Source: Lacipirellula limnantheis
GTDB taxonomy: Bacteria > Planctomycetota > Planctomycetia > Pirellulales > Lacipirellulaceae
Direction of reading: 5' to 3'
Length of the DNA stretch: 64,000 nt
Assembly (NCBI RefSeq): GCF_007746075.1
Contig: NZ_CP036339.1
Coordinates: 5,485,786 to 5,549,785, forward strand
The notes below the pieces were generated by a model that did no database searches, was not told where the DNA came from, and saw only the letters and a list, made by a program, of their open reading frames with translations. A program made the position numbers and the translations under genes. Below are positions 24,544-33,119 of this stretch, piece after piece (the stretch's first letter is position 1; every line of letters begins with the position of its first letter).

Positions 24544-27396
24544 TTACGCCTTGAGCATTTCGGCGATCGTTCGGTTGGCGACTTCGAGCGCTGCCGGGAG
24601 CTTGGCTGGGTCCTTGCCGCCTGCCTGGGCAAGGTCGGGGCGTCCGCCGCCGCCGCCGCCGACCGCGGCCGCCACGGGGCCGATCCATTTGCCGGCGCTG
24701 AGGCCGCGCTCCTGCAATTGCTTCGAGATGCCGGCGACGAGCGTCACCTTGTCCTCGCCCTGCGTCGTGGCGAGCAACACCGCCGAGAGGGGCTGCTTCT
24801 GGCGGATCTGGTCGATCAGCTGCCGCATGAGGTTCGGTTCAACTCCGGGCAGGTCGGCGACGACGACGGTAACGCCCCCCTCGGTGGTCGCTTTCTCCAG
24901 TAGCGAGTCGGCCGAGAGCGGGCCGGCCGCCTCGCGCTGGGCGAGCCGTTGGCCGAGCGATTCGACTTCGCTGGCCATCGCCTCGATCCGCTCCGCGACG
25001 CCGAGCAGACCGACCGACATGCGGCGGGCGGCTTCGCCGAGGATCGACTTCATCGATTCGGCCGTGTCGCCGGCGACCTTCTTCACGGTGGCCTGGGCGG
25101 CGACGAGGTTCGGCTTCACGCCCGCTTCGAGGGCCCGCTTCAGTTCGCGACGTTTCTCGATAAGGGCTTCGACGGCGTGCGGCAGATCGTAGCCGGCGAC
25201 GCCAAGCTTCTCGGAGGCCCGCTTCACTTCCGCTTCGATCCGCGCGCGGTAGTCGGTCGCCTTCTTGCCAGTAAGGGCGATGATCCGCCGTGTGCCGGCG
25301 GAGACCCCTTCTTCGCTGAGGATTTCGAACGCGCCGACCTCTCCGGTGTTCGTCAGATGGACGCCGCCGCACAACTCGCGGCTGAAGTCGCCCATCGAGA
25401 CCATGCGGACCGGGTCGGGATACTTCTCGCCGAAGAGCATCATGGCGCCTTGCTTGCGGGCGTCGGCGAGCGGGAGCGTTTCCCACTTCACCGGAGCGCC
25501 GGCGGCGACGCGTTCGACGACGTCTTTCGCAATAGCGGCGAGCTGCGCGCTTTCGACCGGGCTGAGGTTCGTGAAGTCGAACCGCAATTCGTCGTCGGTC
25601 ACCTTCGAGCCTTGCTGCTGGGCGTGCGAGCCGAGGTTCTTCTGCAGGGCGTAGTGGAGGATGTGGGTCGCCGAGTGGGCGCGGCGGATTGCATCACGGC
25701 GGGCGTCGTCGACCGTCGCGCGGACCTTGGCGCCTTCGCGGATCGTGCCCTGGCGGAGGTGCCCGATGTGGACGATCAGCGCGCCATCTTTTTGCGTGTC
25801 GATGACTTCGAACTCGAAGCCGTCGCCGACGAGCTTGCCGACGTCGCCGACTTGGCCGCCGCTTTCGCCGTAGAACGGGGTGCGGTCGAGGATGACGCGG
25901 ACGGCGTCGGTGACTTGGGCGCCTGGGGCGGGGACGCCCCGGCTCGCTGACATTGCTTCGTCGAGCTTGTCGACGAGGTGATCGTTCGGCGCCTTGCCGG
26001 TGATGATCCCCTTCACGACCGCGTCGGCGACGGTGGTGTCGTAGCCGAGGAATTCGGTCGAGTGGAGGGCGTGCTTGAGCGAGTCGATCGGGCCCTTGGC
26101 GCCCATGACGGTGTGCTGCACCTTGCCCGAGGCTTCGCCATGTTCCTCCATCGACTTGCCGTAGCCTTCCCAGTCGAAGGCGAGGTTGTGCTCGGCGGCG
26201 AGCGACTCGAACAGCTCCGGCGGCACGCCGTAGGTTTGGTACAACTCGGCGGCGACGGCGCCTTCGACCCGCGTGCGATTGTCCTTGCGCATGTCGTCGA
26301 AGGCCCGCTCGATGCGGTTGAGGCCGGCGTCAATCGTGCCGAAAAAGTTCGCTTCTTCCTTCTCAATGACGCTGGCGACGCGCTTCGCAGTTTCAGCAAG
26401 TTCGGGATACGGGCCCTTCATTGCCGCGACGACGGCGGGGACGAGCTTGTGCAGGAACGGCTCATGGAGGCCCATCTGGTGGCCATCGAGCACCGCGCGG
26501 CGGAGCAGCCGCTTCACGACGTACTTTTCCTTCTGCGGACCGGGGTAAACGTTCTCGTGGATCGCGAACGTGCAGGCCCGGACGTGGTCGGTGATGCGGC
26601 GGCAGCGGCGGCCGTTGTCGCTATCGAGTTCGTACTTCACGCCGCAGACTTCCGCGGCGGCCTGGACGATCGGGAAGAGCGTGTCGATGTGGTAGTTGGT
26701 CGGCACGCCTTGCAGCGTCGCGGCCGTGCGCTCAAGGCCCATGCCGGTGTCGATGTTTTTCGACGGCAGCGGGCGGAGGTTGTTCGGCGGATCGCCGACG
26801 CGGTTGAACTGCGTGAAGACGAGATTCCAAATCTCGACGCTCTTGCCTTGGTCGGGATGGAAGTAGATTTCGCTGCAGGGGCCGCAAACGCCGTCTGGGC
26901 CCTGGCTGGGGGCGCTCGCGGGCCAGAAGTTTTCGTCCTCGTCGCAGCGTTCGATGCGGTCGACCTTCAGGCCGATGTCCTTCGCCCAGATGCCGGCGGC
27001 TTCGTCATCGTCCTTGTAGACGGTGACGGTGAGTCGCGAGGGGTCGATGCCGAGCCACTTCTTGTCGGTGAGAAATTCCCAGGCCCAGTTGATCGCTTCG
27101 CGCTTGAAGTAGTCGCCGAAGCTGAAGTTGCCGAGCATCTCGAAGAACGTGTGATGGTAGGCGGTGCGGCCGACGTTTTCGATGTCGCCGGTGCGAAGGC
27201 ACTTCTGGCAGCTGGTGGCGCGGGTGAACTCGAGCTTGATCTTCCCCAGGAAGTGGTCCTTGAACTGGTTCATCCCGGCGGGGGTGAACAGCACGCTCGG
27301 GTCCCAGGTGGGGACAAGCACGTCGCTGGCCACACGGCGGTGCCCCTTCGACACGAAGAATTCGAGGTACTTTTCGCGGAGTTCGTCGGTTTTCAT
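24544..27396 (-). CDS. alaS: Alanyl-tRNA synthetase
   Basis: The 950-residue product charges tRNA-Ala. The N-terminal class II catalytic domain (FTPAGMNQFKDHFLG, RTAYHHTFFEMLGNFSFGDYFK-type motif 2, GMGLERTA motif 3), the tRNA-recognition helices, the editing domain (HSATHILHYALQ, later CGGVHLTNTGEVG) and the Gly-rich C-Ala domain ending in a GGGGGGRPDLAQAGGK segment are all present. It is somewhat longer than the E. coli enzyme (876). One extra stretch (MSASRGVPAPGAQ, from a palindromic repeat at 25921-25949) sits before ILDRTPFYGESGGQVGD in the beta-barrel preceding the editing site. The start at 27396 matches the family N-terminus. Confidence 0.97.
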   Translation of the reverse strand: MKTDELREKYLEFFVSKGHRRVASDVLVPTWDPSVLFTPAGMNQFKDHFLGKIKLEFTRATSCQKCLRTGDIENVGRTAYHHTFFEMLGNFSFGDYFKREAINWAWEFLTDKKWLGIDPSRLTVTVYKDDDEAAGIWAKDIGLKVDRIERCDEDENFWPASAPSQGPDGVCGPCSEIYFHPDQGKSVEIWNLVFTQFNRVGDPPNNLRPLPSKNIDTGMGLERTAATLQGVPTNYHIDTLFPIVQAAAEVCGVKYELDSDNGRRCRRITDHVRACTFAIHENVYPGPQKEKYVVKRLLRRAVLDGHQMGLHEPFLHKLVPAVVAAMKGPYPELAETAKRVASVIEKEEANFFGTIDAGLNRIERAFDDMRKDNRTRVEGAVAAELYQTYGVPPELFESLAAEHNLAFDWEGYGKSMEEHGEASGKVQHTVMGAKGPIDSLKHALHSTEFLGYDTTVADAVVKGIITGKAPNDHLVDKLDEAMSASRGVPAPGAQVTDAVRVILDRTPFYGESGGQVGDVGKLVGDGFEFEVIDTQKDGALIVHIGHLRQGTIREGAKVRATVDDARRDAIRRAHSATHILHYALQKNLGSHAQQQGSKVTDDELRFDFTNLSPVESAQLAAIAKDVVERVAAGAPVKWETLPLADARKQGAMMLFGEKYPDPVRMVSMGDFSRELCGGVHLTNTGEVGAFEILSEEGVSAGTRRIIALTGKKATDYRARIEAEVKRASEKLGVAGYDLPHAVEALIEKRRELKRALEAGVKPNLVAAQATVKKVAGDTAESMKSILGEAARRMSVGLLGVAERIEAMASEVESLGQRLAQREAAGPLSADSLLEKATTEGGVTVVVADLPGVEPNLMRQLIDQIRQKQPLSAVLLATTQGEDKVTLVAGISKQLQERGLSAGKWIGPVAAAVGGGGGGRPDLAQAGGKDPAKLPAALEVANRTIAEMLKA
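25921..25949. repeat. CAGCGAGCCGGGGCGTCCCC palindromic repeat inside alaS
   Basis: On the minus strand it reads CAGCGAGCCGGGGCGTCCCC then GCCCCAGGC. It nearly matches an intergenic copy at 27477-27506 and one inside the decahaem cytochrome gene at 3023-3052. It is read in frame as SASRGVPAPG. Confidence 0.65.
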
Positions 27397-27476
27397 GAGG
27401 AGGGAAGCAGGCTTTAGGCTGGAGACTTTAGGCCGTAGGAAGACCGAGAAAAGGGGCTGCGAGCGCGTTCCCTACT

Positions 27477-27506
27477 CAGCGAGCCGGGGCGTCCTAGCCC
27501 CCGGCG
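27477..27506. repeat. CAGCGAGCCGGGGCGTCC palindromic repeat, intergenic copy
   Basis: A 30 bp hairpin-capable unit (CCGGGG...CCCCCGG). The in-frame relatives are at 25921-25949 and 3023-3052. Confidence 0.65.
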
Positions 27507-27634
27507 GTCCCAACGACCGGCGTAAACCGGTCATGATATCGGCGGGGGGTGAGTTTGACACTACCGGTTGGGAGGCGCGTGAGGGCGCGGCGGTTCACGG
27601 ACCTCACGGTGAGACGAACCTAACGAGCGGGACT

Positions 27635-27660
27635 GGACTGGTCGCTTAAGCGACCAGTCC
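27635..27660. repeat. Perfect palindrome GGACTGGTCGCTTAAGCGACC
   Basis: The 26 bp sequence from 27635 to 27660 is its own reverse complement around CTTAAG. A 24 bp relative with one mismatch (GGTTAAG) lies at 50889-50912, upstream of the hisF 3' end. Confidence 0.75.
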
Positions 27661-27730
27661 GAACTGCTTGGCAGCCCGCCGCGCGGGCGGGGCTCACCGG
27701 GCGAGGCGACTTGGTAAACCTGACGCGGGG

Positions 27731-28003
27731 CTAGATGCCGAGATTCGCCAGCGCGGCGGCAACCTGGTTCACTGCGGCGGTGACTTGCGGGTGCTCGGCT
27801 TCGAATTCGAGGATCGAATCTTGCAGCTTGCCGCCGAGTGATTCGCTTTCCGCGGCCGGCAGGTCGTCGCCCGCTTCGAGTTGGCGGTGAATGTCGGCGA
27901 TCGTCGCCAGTAGGGACTGGCGGGAAGCGTCGTCGAGGGTGTTCGCGCATGAAAGTTCAGCCTGCAGCGTGTGGAGGGCGTCGCGTACGCGGTTCTTGTC
28001 CAT
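27731..28003 (-). CDS. DUF4404 family protein
   Basis: A 90-residue, all-helical acidic protein from the ATG at 28003 (MDKNRVRDALHTLQAEL). Its pattern (LHTLQAEL, LDDASRQSLLATIADIH, LQDSILEFEAEHPQVTAAVNQVAAALANLGI) matches the DUF4404 family, whose function is unknown. The usual closing segment with EHP and an L-x-x-LGI end is intact. The eight codons upstream of this ATG are not conserved in the family. It is monocistronic. Confidence 0.8.
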   Translation of the reverse strand: MDKNRVRDALHTLQAELSCANTLDDASRQSLLATIADIHRQLEAGDDLPAAESESLGGKLQDSILEFEAEHPQVTAAVNQVAAALANLGI

Positions 28004-28126
28004 CGCGTGGCTTTCGATTCTTGGCAAACGAAGGTGAACTCAGGGCGACTCCGACGGCGGCCCTGAAATCATTATACGACATCCTTGAGAGCGCAAGTAC
28101 CCGCGCGGTCGAGGTTGAGAATACGA

Positions 28127-28268
28127 ACTACCAAGGCACCAAGAACAAAAAGACGCACGAAGAAAGGCAAAATGAAGCAAGAAATTCCGGGCTTTGTCGC
28201 TGACTGTTCTTTCTCCTCGCTGAAATTTCTTGGTGCGACTTCGTGCCCTTTGTGCCTTGGTGGTTTAG
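28127..28268. repeat. Composite inverted repeat, ACCACCAAGGCAC family, copy 2
   Basis: A 142 bp element with ACTACCAAGGCACCAAG on the left and CTTCGTGCC...TGCCTTGGTGGTTTAG on the right, 13 bases from the DUF1080 gene stop. Confidence 0.7.
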
Positions 28269-28281
28269 CTTTGCAGGCGGC

Positions 28282-29088
28282 TCAATTGAGCGGCCGGATC
28301 TTGATGTTCCGCCAGCGGCATTTCTTACCCTCGGGGTAGCTGCCGCCGCCGTGGACTTGGACGGCGATCGAACCCTTTTCGGTAAGGGCCTTTAAAACCG
28401 CCTCTCGATCGTACTGCGGAATGTCAGCGGTGGCGGCATCGAACACGGCAACCTGCTGGCCGTTGAGGGTGGTGGTGATCTTCGGATACTTGCCACCCTC
28501 GACGCGGACGAGGAAGTGATTCCAGTCGTCGATCTTCCACGCTTCGAGCCACTCGCCGGGCGAGCAGGAGCTGATCAGGCCGACCTCGCCCGCTGCGTGC
28601 GGATCGATCGTCTTTAGCGCGACCAGCTTGCCGTCAGTTTCCTCGCCTTGCAGGCTGAACGCGCGAGCGAGCCAGCCGCCCGTCGCTTCGCCGTAGAAGT
28701 GGCCGATGTTCCCGCCGTTGTAATAGTCGACGGTCATCTGGATGCACTCGCCCTTGTCGGTGGCACGCAGGAAGAGGCCGGAGTCGACGCCCCATGACGG
28801 CTTCATTTCAAGCGAGAGCTCGAAGTCGCCGAACTTGCGATCAGTGAGCAGGATGCCGCCGTTGCCGGAGCCGGGAGGATCTTGCTCGCCGGCGAGGACG
28901 CCGCCCGGTTCAACGGTCCACTGGCCGCCGGTGCCGTGACCAATCTCTTCGGGATTCTTGTGCCAGCCTTTGAGCGTTTTGCCGTCGAAGAGGGTGATCC
29001 AGTCGCTGCCGGCCGGTTCGGCGGCGTGAACGGAGCTAGCGAGAACTGCGAACGAAAGGGCCAAGAGGCAGTGGCGAGCGAGCTTCAC
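28282..29088 (-). CDS. Secreted DUF1080 protein (3-keto-disaccharide hydrolase-like)
   Basis: The 268-residue product starts at a GTG (29088) with GGAG nine bases before it, followed by a signal peptide ending VHA. The rest is one DUF1080 concanavalin-like domain: WITLFDGKTLKGWHKN near the N-terminus, GGILLTDRKFGDFELSLEMK, NHFLVRVEGG, and the closing KCRWRNIKIRPLN. DUF1080 proteins are abundant in planctomycetes and some hydrolyse 3-keto-glycosides. The domain is complete and the length normal. It is preceded by GAGGGGAGAGGTTAGGTGAGG, another common dispersed repeat. It is secreted to the periplasm or outside. Confidence 0.88.
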   Translation of the reverse strand: MKLARHCLLALSFAVLASSVHAAEPAGSDWITLFDGKTLKGWHKNPEEIGHGTGGQWTVEPGGVLAGEQDPPGSGNGGILLTDRKFGDFELSLEMKPSWGVDSGLFLRATDKGECIQMTVDYYNGGNIGHFYGEATGGWLARAFSLQGEETDGKLVALKTIDPHAAGEVGLISSCSPGEWLEAWKIDDWNHFLVRVEGGKYPKITTTLNGQQVAVFDAATADIPQYDREAVLKALTEKGSIAVQVHGGGSYPEGKKCRWRNIKIRPLN

Positions 29089-29312
29089 GATGAGGTCTCC
29101 ACGTCTGGTCCCTCTCCCCCGAGGGGAGAGGTTAGGTGAGGGGTTTTGATATTGGATTTCGTTTCGATGAGGTTGTGGGCGTGGCGAAAATGCTGCGTCG
29201 GGAGTCCCTCCCCAAATTGCTTCGCAAGGACTACCGCCCTGCGCACGGGCGGCTTGCAGTCGCCCGTGCTGGGTTGCCCCCTCCCTTCCAGGGAGGGGGA
29301 TGAAACAAAACT
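29089..29312. other. Repeat-bearing intergenic region
   Basis: Contains CCCTCTCCCCCGAGGGGAGAGG (29110-29131) and, near 29267-29300, the CCCCTCCC...GGGAGGGG hairpin just 3' of the leftward nnrE gene. The hairpin is followed by little T-richness, so termination is uncertain. Confidence 0.5.
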
Positions 29313-30122
29313 CTAAACTGCCGCGGCCTCGCGCACCAGTCGCGGCGGGACGCCGATGTCGATGACGCGGAGTTCGCCGACGTACGGCTTGGCCTGCGGC
29401 AGGAGAAATCCGGGCTTGGCGGCGACGAACGTGGTCGTCAGATCGGATTGCACGGTAGCCGGGGATGGCTGGCCCGTATCGCAATCGAGACCGCTGGGGA
29501 GGTCGACTGCGAGGCGGCGGGCCGGCTGGGCGTTCATCCAGCGGATGGCCGTGGCGAAGGGCTCGCGCGGTTCGCCGGCGGCGCCGGTGCCGAGGAGGGC
29601 GTCGACTAGCCACGCAGCGCCGGCGGCATGTTGGTTCAATGGCGATTCGAGCGGGCCGCGCGAGACGTCGACGATCGGCACGTCGGTGTGCTGCAGGATG
29701 GCGAAGTTCGCTTTCGCGTCGCCGGTTAGTTCGTCCGGCGAAGCGAGGAGCAGCACGCGAGTCGCGACGCCGCGAATCTCCAAATGCCGCGCCATCACAA
29801 AGCCGTCGCCAGCGTTGTTTCCTTTGCCGCAAAGGATGACGACTTGGGAAGCGGCGTGACGCTGACGACTTTCAGCTAGCCGGAGGGCCACGCCCTCTGG
29901 GTTGGCAGTGGCGAGTCGCTCGGCGCCTCCGCCCGGACCGCGTGGCGGTCCGGCTAGGGGAGAGCTATTCTCGTCGAGCAACGACGGATCGAACGCCAGC
30001 AACGCGTCGACGGCGCCGCGGCCGGCGTTCTCCATCAGGACGAGGCCGGTCATGCCGTAGCGCTCGATCGCGAGCGCGTCGACGCAGCGGACTTGGTGGC
30101 GGGTGAGGACTGGCGGCGCCAT
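29313..30122 (-). CDS. nnrE: NAD(P)H-hydrate epimerase
   Basis: The 269-residue YjeF N-terminal domain protein interconverts the R and S forms of damaged NAD(P)HX so that a dehydratase can repair them. Family motifs are GLVLMENAGRGA, CGKGNNAGDGFVMARHL (Ala replaces the usual second Gly), VDALLGTG and AVDLPSGLDCDTG. The C-terminal dehydratase (NnrD) domain is absent, so that activity must come from another gene. About 35 residues (SPLAGPPRGPGG...ALRLAESRQRHAAS) between the first helix and the first strand come from an 82 bp inverted-repeat element read in frame. The ATG at 30122 gives the normal start. Confidence 0.93.
   Translation of the reverse strand: MAPPVLTRHQVRCVDALAIERYGMTGLVLMENAGRGAVDALLAFDPSLLDENSSPLAGPPRGPGGGAERLATANPEGVALRLAESRQRHAASQVVILCGKGNNAGDGFVMARHLEIRGVATRVLLLASPDELTGDAKANFAILQHTDVPIVDVSRGPLESPLNQHAAGAAWLVDALLGTGAAGEPREPFATAIRWMNAQPARRLAVDLPSGLDCDTGQPSPATVQSDLTTTFVAAKPGFLLPQAKPYVGELRVIDIGVPPRLVREAAAV
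29876..29957. repeat. 82 bp inverted-repeat element in frame inside nnrE
   Basis: The element has CTAGCCGGAGGGCCACGCCC at the left and GGACCGCGTGGCGGTCCGGC TAG at the right, so its outer nine bases (CTAGCCGGA) are perfect inverted repeats. Each end is itself a hairpin. The right 29 bases are identical to the solo unit at 20557-20585. A divergent left-type end (CTAGCCGGAGGGCGACGCTC) starts at 39966. This two-unit layout matches that of REPINs. Confidence 0.75.
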
Positions 30123-30140
30123 GCCGACAGTCTAACGCTG

Positions 30141-30295
30141 TAGCCGCGGCTCAACGAGCCGGGAGTAAATGTCGAATGGCGAATGCGGAATGGCGTATGT
30201 AATTCTGCTGATACGCTCTACACAAGCGACAGCCCTCATTCCCCATTTGCAATCCCCATGGGGTGTTGCTCCGGCCGGTCGTTGACCGGCGGCTA
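30141..30295. repeat. Composite inverted-repeat element, REPIN/MITE-like, copy C
   Basis: A 155 bp element with left unit TAGCCGCGGCTCAACGAGCC and right unit GCTCCGGCCGGTCGTTGACC GGCGGCTA. The stem pairs change together relative to copies A and B (GGCTC/GAGCC, CGGTC/GACCG). The core has degenerate GAATGGCGAATGCGGAATGG and CATTCCCCATTTGC words. Four bases separate it from the stop of the gene at 30299. Confidence 0.75.
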
Positions 30296-30298
30296 CTG

Positions 30299-31702
30299 CT
30301 ACGGAATTGCGAACGCCGCTCCGGTCACGGCTCCGGCCTGGAAAGCCGCGGCCCGCCAGGTGAAGCCGAGCGGTTCGATCATGTACGGAGCGCAACTGCC
30401 CGGGCGGTAGTAGCCAAGGGCATAGTCACACTCGTTCGGCGTCTGCAGGCCCATCTTGTACGGTAGGATCGGAATCGTGCCGAAAAAGTGAGCCCCTGAG
30501 ACGAACGGTTGCAGCACGGGGCCCCAATCGTGGCCGTAGCGTTCGAGTTGCACTTGTTCAAAGTAAAGGGGCTTGTGGCAGAGGCCCGAGGCTTTCCACA
30601 TGTAGGTGACCGGCGCCCAGTTGCGCGGCTGAAACTGCGGCCGACGCCCTTCGCAGGCGAACGGGAAGTCTTCGCCCGGCAGGCCCTGCTGGCGAATGTC
30701 GAGGCTGATGTTTTTGATGCTGTCGGCCCGCACGGCGTCGTAAAGCTTGTCGCACTCGGCGAGCGATTCAAGACGCTCTTGCTCGATTTGCTGGCGGCGT
30801 CGCTCCAACTGCTCGGCCGTTGGCGGCGGAAGCGGCTCGACGGCGCCGCCGTACGGGAGGCCGCGGTCGTCGCGTTCGGGAACGTTGCGTTCGGGAAGTT
30901 CGTACGGTTCCGTTTCGTCCGTCTCTTCCGCTGGCGGCGACGGGGCATCGATGTCGGGTTCGGTGGGGGCGATCAGTGGCTGGGACGATCCGGGCCGCTC
31001 TTCCAAGGCGGGTGGCGCCGCTGCGGCGGGGGCGTCGACTTCGGGGTCAACGACCGTCTCGGGCTCAGGATCGGCTGCGTTCTGAGCGCCGGCATCAGGA
31101 GCTTCAGGTCGATTGCCCAGTCCGCGCTCGGTTTCGCGGCGGAGCAGCTCGCGATCTATCGCTTGCTTGGCTTGTTCGAGTTCTTCGACAGCGGACGACT
31201 CGTTGTCGACGGCAGGCTCGTCGGCGGGCGGTGGCTCGATGGTCGGCTCTTCGAACGCCTCTTCGAGGCTTGGCGCGGGGAAGGAATTCGGGCTGATTGG
31301 CGGTGGACCGGCCGCTTCGGTAGCTGCATCGTCGAAAGGATCATAGGCGGGCTGCGACGGAGCGGGCGCGGCGACCGGTTCGGTCGCCGGCATCTCGGCT
31401 TCGAACGGATCGAATTGGTCGCCGCCTTGTGCGACGCGTTCGCTCTCGCGACGCACCAGCACGCTGCGCGGGCTTTCTGGCGCAGCGGCCGCCTGATCAA
31501 CATCCTGCCATGCAGCGACCTGCTCCGCCGCAGGCGCGGCGGCCACGCTGCGCGCCGATCGCCACTGGAGCTCCCCTGCCCTGCCGAAGGCGCCCGCGAG
31601 CGCGAGCCAGCAGCCCAGCGTCGCCGCGGCGACGCTAGTTCGATTCCGCGGATTGGTATTCCGCCGTGTAGTTTGGCGCTTCCTGCGTGATGGCAATGTC
31701 AT
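30299..31702 (-). CDS. Secreted Pro/Glu-rich protein of unknown function
   Basis: A 467-residue protein with a basic N-terminus (MTLPSRRKRQTTRRN), then a hydrophobic signal segment (about 24-40). Residues about 50-290 are low-complexity Pro/Glu/Ala with likely disorder. A compact C-terminal domain (about 300-467) has conserved-looking CDKLYDAVRADSIKNISLDIR, a Cys pair and an aromatic WAPVTYMWKASGLCHKPLYFEQ. This C-terminal domain looks like one repeated across planctomycete genomes, but no function is known. The only ATG overlaps the end of guaB by 68 bp, and no in-frame alternative start before the hydrophobic segment was found. The TAG stop adjoins a palindromic repeat. Confidence 0.7.
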   Translation of the reverse strand: MTLPSRRKRQTTRRNTNPRNRTSVAAATLGCWLALAGAFGRAGELQWRSARSVAAAPAAEQVAAWQDVDQAAAAPESPRSVLVRRESERVAQGGDQFDPFEAEMPATEPVAAPAPSQPAYDPFDDAATEAAGPPPISPNSFPAPSLEEAFEEPTIEPPPADEPAVDNESSAVEELEQAKQAIDRELLRRETERGLGNRPEAPDAGAQNAADPEPETVVDPEVDAPAAAAPPALEERPGSSQPLIAPTEPDIDAPSPPAEETDETEPYELPERNVPERDDRGLPYGGAVEPLPPPTAEQLERRRQQIEQERLESLAECDKLYDAVRADSIKNISLDIRQQGLPGEDFPFACEGRRPQFQPRNWAPVTYMWKASGLCHKPLYFEQVQLERYGHDWGPVLQPFVSGAHFFGTIPILPYKMGLQTPNECDYALGYYRPGSCAPYMIEPLGFTWRAAAFQAGAVTGAAFAIP

Positions 31703-33119
31703 GGGGATGGCTTTCCCGCACGCTGGCCGGCGAGACCTGGACGAACCGGGCCTGCGTGCGCAGCTCTTCGATGGTTCTCGTACCAGCGTATCCCATGCCG
31801 GCCCGGAGGCCGCCGATCAGCTGATACAAAAATGGACTCAGCGGTCCCTTGTAGGGGACGCGCCCTTCGACTCCTTCGGGCACCAGCTTGCCGTTGCCCG
31901 CTTCCTCACCGCTTTGGCGATACCGTTCGCTGGAGCCTTTGACCATGGCGCCTAGAGAGCCCATCCCCCGGTATGCCTTGTACGTTCTTCCTTGGTAGAG
32001 GACTCGTTCTCCGGGACTCTCATCGAGGCCCGCCAACAGGCCGCCCAGCATAACGACGCTGGCGCCGGCGGCGATGGCCTTGGTGATGTCTCCCGAGTAA
32101 CGAATCCCTCCGTCGGCGATGATCGGCGTTTGCGAATCCTTCGCCGCTTGTGCTGCGTTGTAGATCGCGGTGATCTGCGGCACGCCGATCCCCGAGATCA
32201 CGCGCGTCGTGCAGATCGAACCGGGACCAATGCCGACTTTCACGGCGTCGGCGCCCGCTTTGATCAGGTCGCGGGCGCCGTCGAACGTCGCCACGTTGCC
32301 GGCGACGACGTCGATGTCCCAGCGTTTCTTGAGCTCTTTGACTGTTTGGATGACGTTGGACGAGTGACCGTGGGCGCTATCAACCACCAGGAAATCGACC
32401 CCTTTGTCGATCAGGCTGGCCGCCCGATCGAAGTCGAAGACTCCGATCGCGGCGCCGACGCGGAGACGGCCGTGAGCGTCCTTGGACGCCTGAGGGAACC
32501 GCCGCATCATATCGATGTCTTTGATGGTGATGAGCCCCGTCAGTTTGTAGTTTTCGTCAACCAGGAGGAGTTTCTCGACCTTTTCTGCCATTAAAATCTT
32601 CTCAGCTTCCGCAAGCGTTACAGTCCCCGTGGCCGTCACGAGTTGCTCGCGGCGGGTCATTACGTCGGAGACCGGCTGATTGCTGTCTTCGAGAAAGCGG
32701 AGATCACGGCGAGTGATGATGCCTGCTAGCTTCCCGGCGGCGTCGACGATCGGAACGCCGGAGACGTTTGAGTGCTGCATCAGCGCCCGCGCCGAGGCAA
32801 CGCTAGCAGTGGTCGGCATCGTCACGGGATCGACGATAATGCCGTTGGCGCTGCGTTTGACCTTGTCGACCTCCTTGGTCTGATCCTCGATCGACATGTT
32901 CTTGTGGATGACGCTTAGGCCCCCCTCCTGGGCCAGGCCGATGGCCATCCGGTGCTCGGTGACGGTGTCCATCGGCGAGCTGAGAATGGGGGCCCGCATT
33001 TCGATGCGGCGGGTCAGGCGCGTCGCGACGCTCACTTCGGATGGGACGACCTCGCTGTAGCGAGGTTCGATCAGTACGTCGTCGAACGTGAGTCCCGTGC
33101 CAATGAGCTTGTCCTGCAT
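31635..33119 (-). CDS. guaB: IMP dehydrogenase
   Basis: The 494-residue product oxidises IMP to XMP with NAD, the committed step to GMP. The TIM barrel is split by two CBS domains (about residues 95-205). The catalytic loop GIGPGSICTTRVISGIGVPQ contains the active-site Cys, and the phosphate-binding IADGGIRYSGDITKA and flap YRGMGSLGAM segments are normal. Length is typical. Its 3' end overlaps the start of the next leftward gene by 68 bp, so they are probably co-transcribed. Confidence 0.97.
   Translation of the reverse strand: MQDKLIGTGLTFDDVLIEPRYSEVVPSEVSVATRLTRRIEMRAPILSSPMDTVTEHRMAIGLAQEGGLSVIHKNMSIEDQTKEVDKVKRSANGIIVDPVTMPTTASVASARALMQHSNVSGVPIVDAAGKLAGIITRRDLRFLEDSNQPVSDVMTRREQLVTATGTVTLAEAEKILMAEKVEKLLLVDENYKLTGLITIKDIDMMRRFPQASKDAHGRLRVGAAIGVFDFDRAASLIDKGVDFLVVDSAHGHSSNVIQTVKELKKRWDIDVVAGNVATFDGARDLIKAGADAVKVGIGPGSICTTRVISGIGVPQITAIYNAAQAAKDSQTPIIADGGIRYSGDITKAIAAGASVVMLGGLLAGLDESPGERVLYQGRTYKAYRGMGSLGAMVKGSSERYRQSGEEAGNGKLVPEGVEGRVPYKGPLSPFLYQLIGGLRAGMGYAGTRTIEELRTQARFVQVSPASVRESHPHDIAITQEAPNYTAEYQSAESN

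Larger units (their letters stand above)
27397..27730. other. 334 bp intergenic region rich in palindromes
   Basis: This lies between the DUF4404 gene and alaS. It holds TTTAGGCTGGAGACTTTAGG words, a CAGCGAGCCGGGGCGTCC unit (27477-27506), ACCGGCGTAAACCGGT and a perfect 26 bp palindrome (27635-27660). The alaS promoter should lie near 27397-27470. No gene is supported. Confidence 0.5.

Noticed and set aside
24949..27417. Two long plus-strand frames (24949-25950 and 25978-27417)
   Set aside because: They are antisense to alaS, whose motifs are unmistakable. Long antisense frames are expected in high-GC codon use.
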